Shown here one piece after another: positions 35,384 through 38,387 of a stretch of 38,387 nucleotides of DNA. Source of the DNA: Pseudomonas sp. (GTDB lineage: Bacteria; Pseudomonadota; Gammaproteobacteria; Pseudomonadales; Pseudomonadaceae); assembly GCF_030698175.1 (NCBI RefSeq), contig NZ_JAUYNT010000008.1:1-38387 (forward strand). Direction: 5' to 3'. A model generated the notes under the pieces. The model saw only the letters and a list, made by a program, of their open reading frames with translations, had not been told where the DNA came from and did not search any database. Each line of letters starts with the position of its first letter. Within the stretch, counting starts at the first letter, position 1. The translations under genes and the position numbers were made by a program.

Positions 35384-36310
35384 TCAGGACATGGCGGCCG
35401 CATCACTCTTGGACGGCGCAGCCGGCGGGGCCTGCGGCGGTGTTTCCGGCACCGCTTCGCGCTCTAGGTGAAGGGTGACCCGGCGATTTTTCGCCCGATT
35501 GGCTTCGGTTTTATTTGGCACCAAGGGATAGCGCTCGCCGTGAAAGCGGATGGTGATCTGCGTCTCGGGCACACCATTGGCCTTTAAGTACTCCATGACA
35601 GCCAGCGCCCGGCGGCGCGAGAGGTCGCGATTGGTCAGGCGATTGCCGCTGTTATCGGAGTGGCCATCGAGGTTGATCCGATTGACCGAGGGGTCGGCCT
35701 TGAGGAACTGCAAAATAATATCCAGCTTGGCCTGCGCCAAACTGTCGACGTCAGTGCCATTGGGAAAGCCCAACTGCGCTTCTTTGATTTGCTCAAAATT
35801 CACCGGCAACAACTTGGCCGTGCAGGCCAGGTAGTCGTGGTAAGCCGAGCTGAATTTGACCGGCAGCAAGCGTATTTCCAGAGGCTCACCACCCTGGCGA
35901 GTACGCTCGCGCACTAACGGGCTGCGCCCCTCCAGCAGCCCGGTGAGCAAGCGCCCGGCTTGCAACTGCGAGCTATTTAGCGGGGCACCGGCGCTGCTCT
36001 GGATCGCACCCAGATTGATATCACCGCGCCCCGGCTGCCAGGGCGCCGCCGCCGCCAGCAAGGTTGCCGAACCATTGCCTTGCCAGTATTCGGTACTGCT
36101 CACCCGAAACGTCGCCTGCTCACCGGCCCGACGGACGAACTCACCGGTACCAAAGTCGGTAATTGCCTGCGACAGGCGGCACTCAAACTGATCGCCAGCC
36201 ACCGTCCACTGCACGTTTTCCAGGCGTGTTTGAAAGGTAATCGCCAGCGCTGGCGTGCTCAACGGCAAGCCAGCACAGAGGCTAAGCAACACGGCATAGG
36301 ATTGGCGCAC
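35384..36310 (-). CDS. motY: Flagellar motor/T-ring protein MotY
   Basis: 308 aa. Sec signal peptide ending ...STPALA, a MotY N-terminal beta domain ([20 protein letters not shown]) and an OmpA-like C-terminal domain binding peptidoglycan ([33 protein letters not shown]), with a Pro-rich tail. In Pseudomonas and Vibrio MotY helps anchor stators around the motor. GTG start at 36310, GGAG 6 nt upstream. The upstream FliA-type promoter and the motY-pyrC-rnt neighbourhood support the call. Confidence 0.92.
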   Translation of the reverse strand: MRQSYAVLLSLCAGLPLSTPALAITFQTRLENVQWTVAGDQFECRLSQAITDFGTGEFVRRAGEQATFRVSSTEYWQGNGSATLLAAAAPWQPGRGDINLGAIQSSAGAPLNSSQLQAGRLLTGLLEGRSPLVRERTRQGGEPLEIRLLPVKFSSAYHDYLACTAKLLPVNFEQIKEAQLGFPNGTDVDSLAQAKLDIILQFLKADPSVNRINLDGHSDNSGNRLTNRDLSRRRALAVMEYLKANGVPETQITIRFHGERYPLVPNKTEANRAKNRRVTLHLEREAVPETPPQAPPAAPSKSDAAAMS

Positions 36311-36346
36311 GACAGGCTCCAGTGAGGATTACGGCAGTCTCCAAAG

Positions 36347-36373
36347 CTATCGGTGCGACGCGGGAAAACTTAA
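36347..36373 (-). promoter_or_regulatory. FliA (sigma-28) type promoter of motY
   Basis: On the minus strand TTAAG (36373-36369), 14 bp, then ACCGATAG (36354-36347), close to the flagellar consensus T(C/A)AAG-N14/15-GCCGATAA. It lies about 37 bp upstream of the motY start codon, the right place and strand. Confidence 0.55.
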
Positions 36374-36499
36374 GTGCCGAGGGCAACTTTTGCCTGAAGT
36401 GCCACGCCTTTCATCGACTGCCTGACGAAGGGCGACGTGCCGGCGCGGGGCTTTTCCGGTAGCATAGCGGCTGCGTTTTACCCGCCTGGAACCCCCCTC

Positions 36500-37546
36500 A
36501 TGTCTGACCGCCTAACCCTGTTGCGTCCCGACGACTGGCATATTCACCTGCGCGACGGCGCCGTCCTCACGCACACTGTGGCCGATGTTGCGCGCACCTT
36601 TGCACGCGCCATCATCATGCCCAACCTGCTGCCGCCGGTACGTAACGCCGCTGAAGCCGATGCCTACCGCCAACGAATCCTCGCCGCGCGCCCGCTTGGC
36701 AGCCGCTTCGAGCCGTTGATGGTGCTCTACCTCACCGACCGCACCAGCAGCGACGATATTCGCGCGGCCAAAGCCTGCGGTTTTGTGCATGCCGCCAAAC
36801 TGTATCCGGCTGGTGCCACCACCAACTCGGACTCCGGCGTTACCAGCATCGACAAGCTGTTCGGGGTTTTCGAGACGATGGCCGAAGTCGGTCTGCCGCT
36901 GTTGCTGCACGGTGAAGTCACCCGCAGTGAGATTGACGTGTTCGACCGTGAAAAAGCTTTTATCGACGAGCACTTAACACGCATCGTCGAGCGCTGCCCG
37001 AGCCTGAAAGTAGTGCTGGAACACATCACCACCGGCGATGCGGTGCAGTTCGTGCAAGGTGCCTCGAGCAATGTGGCGGCCACCATTACCGCCCACCATT
37101 TGCTCTATAACCGCAATCACATGCTGGTGGGCGGCATCCGGCCGCACCTGTATTGCCTGCCGATTCTCAAGCGCAACAGCCACCAGGAAGCCTTGCTGGA
37201 TGCCGCCACCAGCGGCCAGCCGAAGTTCTTCCTCGGCACCGACTCGGCTCCCCATGCCCAGCACGCCAAGGAAGCCGCCTGTGGCTGCGCCGGTTGCTAC
37301 AGCAGCTATGCCGCCATTGAGCTGTACGCCGAGGCCTTTGAGCAACGTAACGCGCTCGACAAGCTGGAAGCCTTTGCCAGCCTGAACGGCCCGGACTTCT
37401 ACGGCCTGCCACGCAACACCGACACCATTACGCTGGTCCGTGAGTCATGGACTGCCCCGGCCAGCCTGCCATTTGGCGAGCAAACCGTTATTCCGCTGCG
37501 TGCAGGTGAGCAACTGCACTGGCGTTTGCTGGAGAATCGCCCGTGA
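36500..37546 (+). CDS. pyrC: Dihydroorotase (class II)
   Basis: 348 aa. It cyclises carbamoyl-aspartate to dihydroorotate in pyrimidine synthesis. Binuclear zinc ligands are visible: H14 and H16 (DWHIHLRDG), the carboxylated K100 ([12 protein letters not shown]), H137 (LLLHGEV), H175 (VLEHITT) and D248 (LGTDSAPH). I chose ATG 36500 because [20 protein letters not shown] is the family start; an in-frame ATG at 36437 is too far upstream. The stop overlaps the rnt start (GTGA). Confidence 0.96.
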   Translation: MSDRLTLLRPDDWHIHLRDGAVLTHTVADVARTFARAIIMPNLLPPVRNAAEADAYRQRILAARPLGSRFEPLMVLYLTDRTSSDDIRAAKACGFVHAAKLYPAGATTNSDSGVTSIDKLFGVFETMAEVGLPLLLHGEVTRSEIDVFDREKAFIDEHLTRIVERCPSLKVVLEHITTGDAVQFVQGASSNVAATITAHHLLYNRNHMLVGGIRPHLYCLPILKRNSHQEALLDAATSGQPKFFLGTDSAPHAQHAKEAACGCAGCYSSYAAIELYAEAFEQRNALDKLEAFASLNGPDFYGLPRNTDTITLVRESWTAPASLPFGEQTVIPLRAGEQLHWRLLENRP

Positions 37547-38217
37547 GCGAAGATCATTACGACGACGAACAGGAAGGCTATCAGGGCGGCGGTACGCGTC
37601 ACCCTATGTCGGAGCGTTTCCGCGGCTATCTGCCGGTAGTCGTCGACGTCGAAACCGGTGGTTTTAACTGCGCCACCGACGCCTTGCTGGAAATTGCCGC
37701 GGTGACCGTGGGCATGGACGAACAGGGCTTCTTGTTCCCCGAGCACACCTATTTTTTTCGGGTTGAGCCGTTCGCCGGCGCCAACATCGAAGCGGCGGCG
37801 CTGGAGTTCACCGGGATCAAACTGGATCACCCGCTGCGTATGGCGGTGAGCGAAGAAGCCGCGCTGAATGAAATTTTCAAAGGCATCCGCAAAGCCCTCA
37901 AGGCTAACGGCTGCAAGCGGGCGATTCTGGTCGGCCACAACAGCAGCTTCGACCTGGGCTTCGTCAACGCGGCCGTGGCGCGCAACGACATGAAGCGTAA
38001 CCCGTTCCACCCCTTCTCCAGCTTCGATACCGCGACCCTCGCCGGTCTCGCCTACGGCCAAACCGTATTGGCGAAAGCCTGCAATGTGGCCGGCATGGAC
38101 TTCGACGGCCGCGAAGCGCACTCGGCCCGTTACGACACCGAGAAAACTGCCGAGCTGTTCTGCGGCATCGTCAACCGCTGGAAAGAACTCGGCGGCTGGG
38201 ACGACTTTCGCGGCTAA
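37543..38217 (+). CDS. rnt: Ribonuclease T
   Basis: 224 aa DEDDh 3'-5' exonuclease that trims tRNA CCA ends and stable RNA 3' ends. Catalytic residues D35 and E37 (VVVDVETGG), D137 (HNSSFDLGF), H193 and D198 ([16 protein letters not shown]). GTG start overlapping the pyrC stop, so translationally coupled. Confidence 0.96.
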   Translation: MSEDHYDDEQEGYQGGGTRHPMSERFRGYLPVVVDVETGGFNCATDALLEIAAVTVGMDEQGFLFPEHTYFFRVEPFAGANIEAAALEFTGIKLDHPLRMAVSEEAALNEIFKGIRKALKANGCKRAILVGHNSSFDLGFVNAAVARNDMKRNPFHPFSSFDTATLAGLAYGQTVLAKACNVAGMDFDGREAHSARYDTEKTAELFCGIVNRWKELGGWDDFRG

Positions 38218-38253
38218 ACAACCCCCAGGGGCAAAACCCAGGCAATAAAAAGG

Positions 38254-38385
38254 CTATGTACCCGTTAACTGTTGAAGGGGTCGCCCAACGGCCTCTTGCA
38301 GGCAAAACTCGGGCTGAATACGCTTTGCATACCGCTCTAGCATGCGTCGCCAACCCAAGTAATTGACGAGATACTTGGTCGCCAC
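38254..38385 (-). CDS. Transposase, C-terminal end (partial, runs off the window)
   Basis: The last 43 residues of a minus-strand ORF that begins outside the window: VATKYLVNYLGWRRMLERYA ... QEAVGRPLQQLTGT, stop TAG at 38254-38256. GVATKYL-x-NYLGW-type endings are typical of IS1595/ISXO2-like transposases as I recall them; the assignment is tentative. The end CAA-CAG-TTA-ACG-GGT-ACA-TAG recurs at 117-137 and, less exactly, at 33970-33990. Confidence 0.6.
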   Translation of the reverse strand: MATKYLVNYLGWRRMLERYAKRIQPEFCLQEAVGRPLQQLTGT

Positions 38386-38387
38386 AC

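Noticed and set aside
33906..35471. 521-codon open frame antisense to argG
   Set aside because: Spans a terminator, all of argG and the motY end; composition is that of a shadow.
38171..38353. 60-codon minus-strand open frame overlapping the end of rnt
   Set aside because: Different frame from the transposase-like ending and lacks any motif.
1..38387. tRNA, rRNA or CRISPR arrays
   Set aside because: No cloverleaf-like genes, rRNA segments or regularly spaced direct repeats were recognised; the 11-12 nt match to the 16S tail near 14433 is too short to be rRNA.

Overview
The window is a piece of a Pseudomonas chromosome (Gammaproteobacteria, fairly GC-rich). This is inferred from the gene neighbourhoods cysM-rlmD-relA-mazG next to gacS and ldhA, dcd / apbC / metG, rsxABCDGE-nth followed by a PA3496-type small protein, and gloA / argG / motY / pyrC-rnt, and from palindromic REP-like repeats between genes. 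No rRNA, tRNA or CRISPR array was seen. Most genes are core housekeeping genes; the unusual signals lie at the joints between them.

Layout. 1-7.7 kb (minus strand): a chemoreceptor-like signalling protein, a DUF2058 protein, then mazG, relA, rlmD and cysM. 7.9-10.7 kb (plus): gacS, the hybrid sensor kinase of the Gac/Rsm system. 10.7-13.8 kb: a D-lactate dehydrogenase gene (ldhA) cut in two by about 2.08 kb of inserted DNA carrying an intact secreted subtilisin-like protease and a broken nitrilase-family gene. 13.8-18.5 kb: dcd, a cold-shock gene, apbC and metG. 18.5-25.0 kb (minus): a type IV pilus minor-pilin operon in the order pilE-pilV-pilW-pilX-pilY1-fimT. 25.3-32.2 kb (plus): the Rsx/Rnf electron-transport complex with nth and a small conserved protein. 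32.3-38.2 kb: gloA, an OmpA-type lipoprotein, argG, motY, pyrC and rnt. The right edge holds the C-terminal end of a transposase gene.

How genes work together. GacS feeds a phosphorelay that typically controls secreted products, and here it sits directly upstream of an acquired exoprotease. RelA and MazG both deal with stress nucleotides. RsxA-E build a membrane redox pump-like complex; its neighbour Nth is an Fe-S DNA glycosylase. The minor pilins and PilY1 form the tip-priming complex of type IV pili. MotY, with a good FliA-type promoter, belongs to the flagellar motor.

Most notable observations: (1) ldhA split with no apparent loss of codons, then hit by a nonsense mutation; (2) a 142-bp inverted-repeat element flanked by TA inserted in frame into the PilV prepilin leader, adding 48 codons; (3) a diverged second copy of the first codons of rsxA placed as a small upstream ORF whose stop overlaps a possible rsxA start; (4) three in-frame copies of the pilV/pilW junction in front of pilW; (5) three unrelated genes whose TAG stop codons are supplied by the edge of a palindromic repeat. 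I saw no clearly new multi-gene defence or metabolic system.
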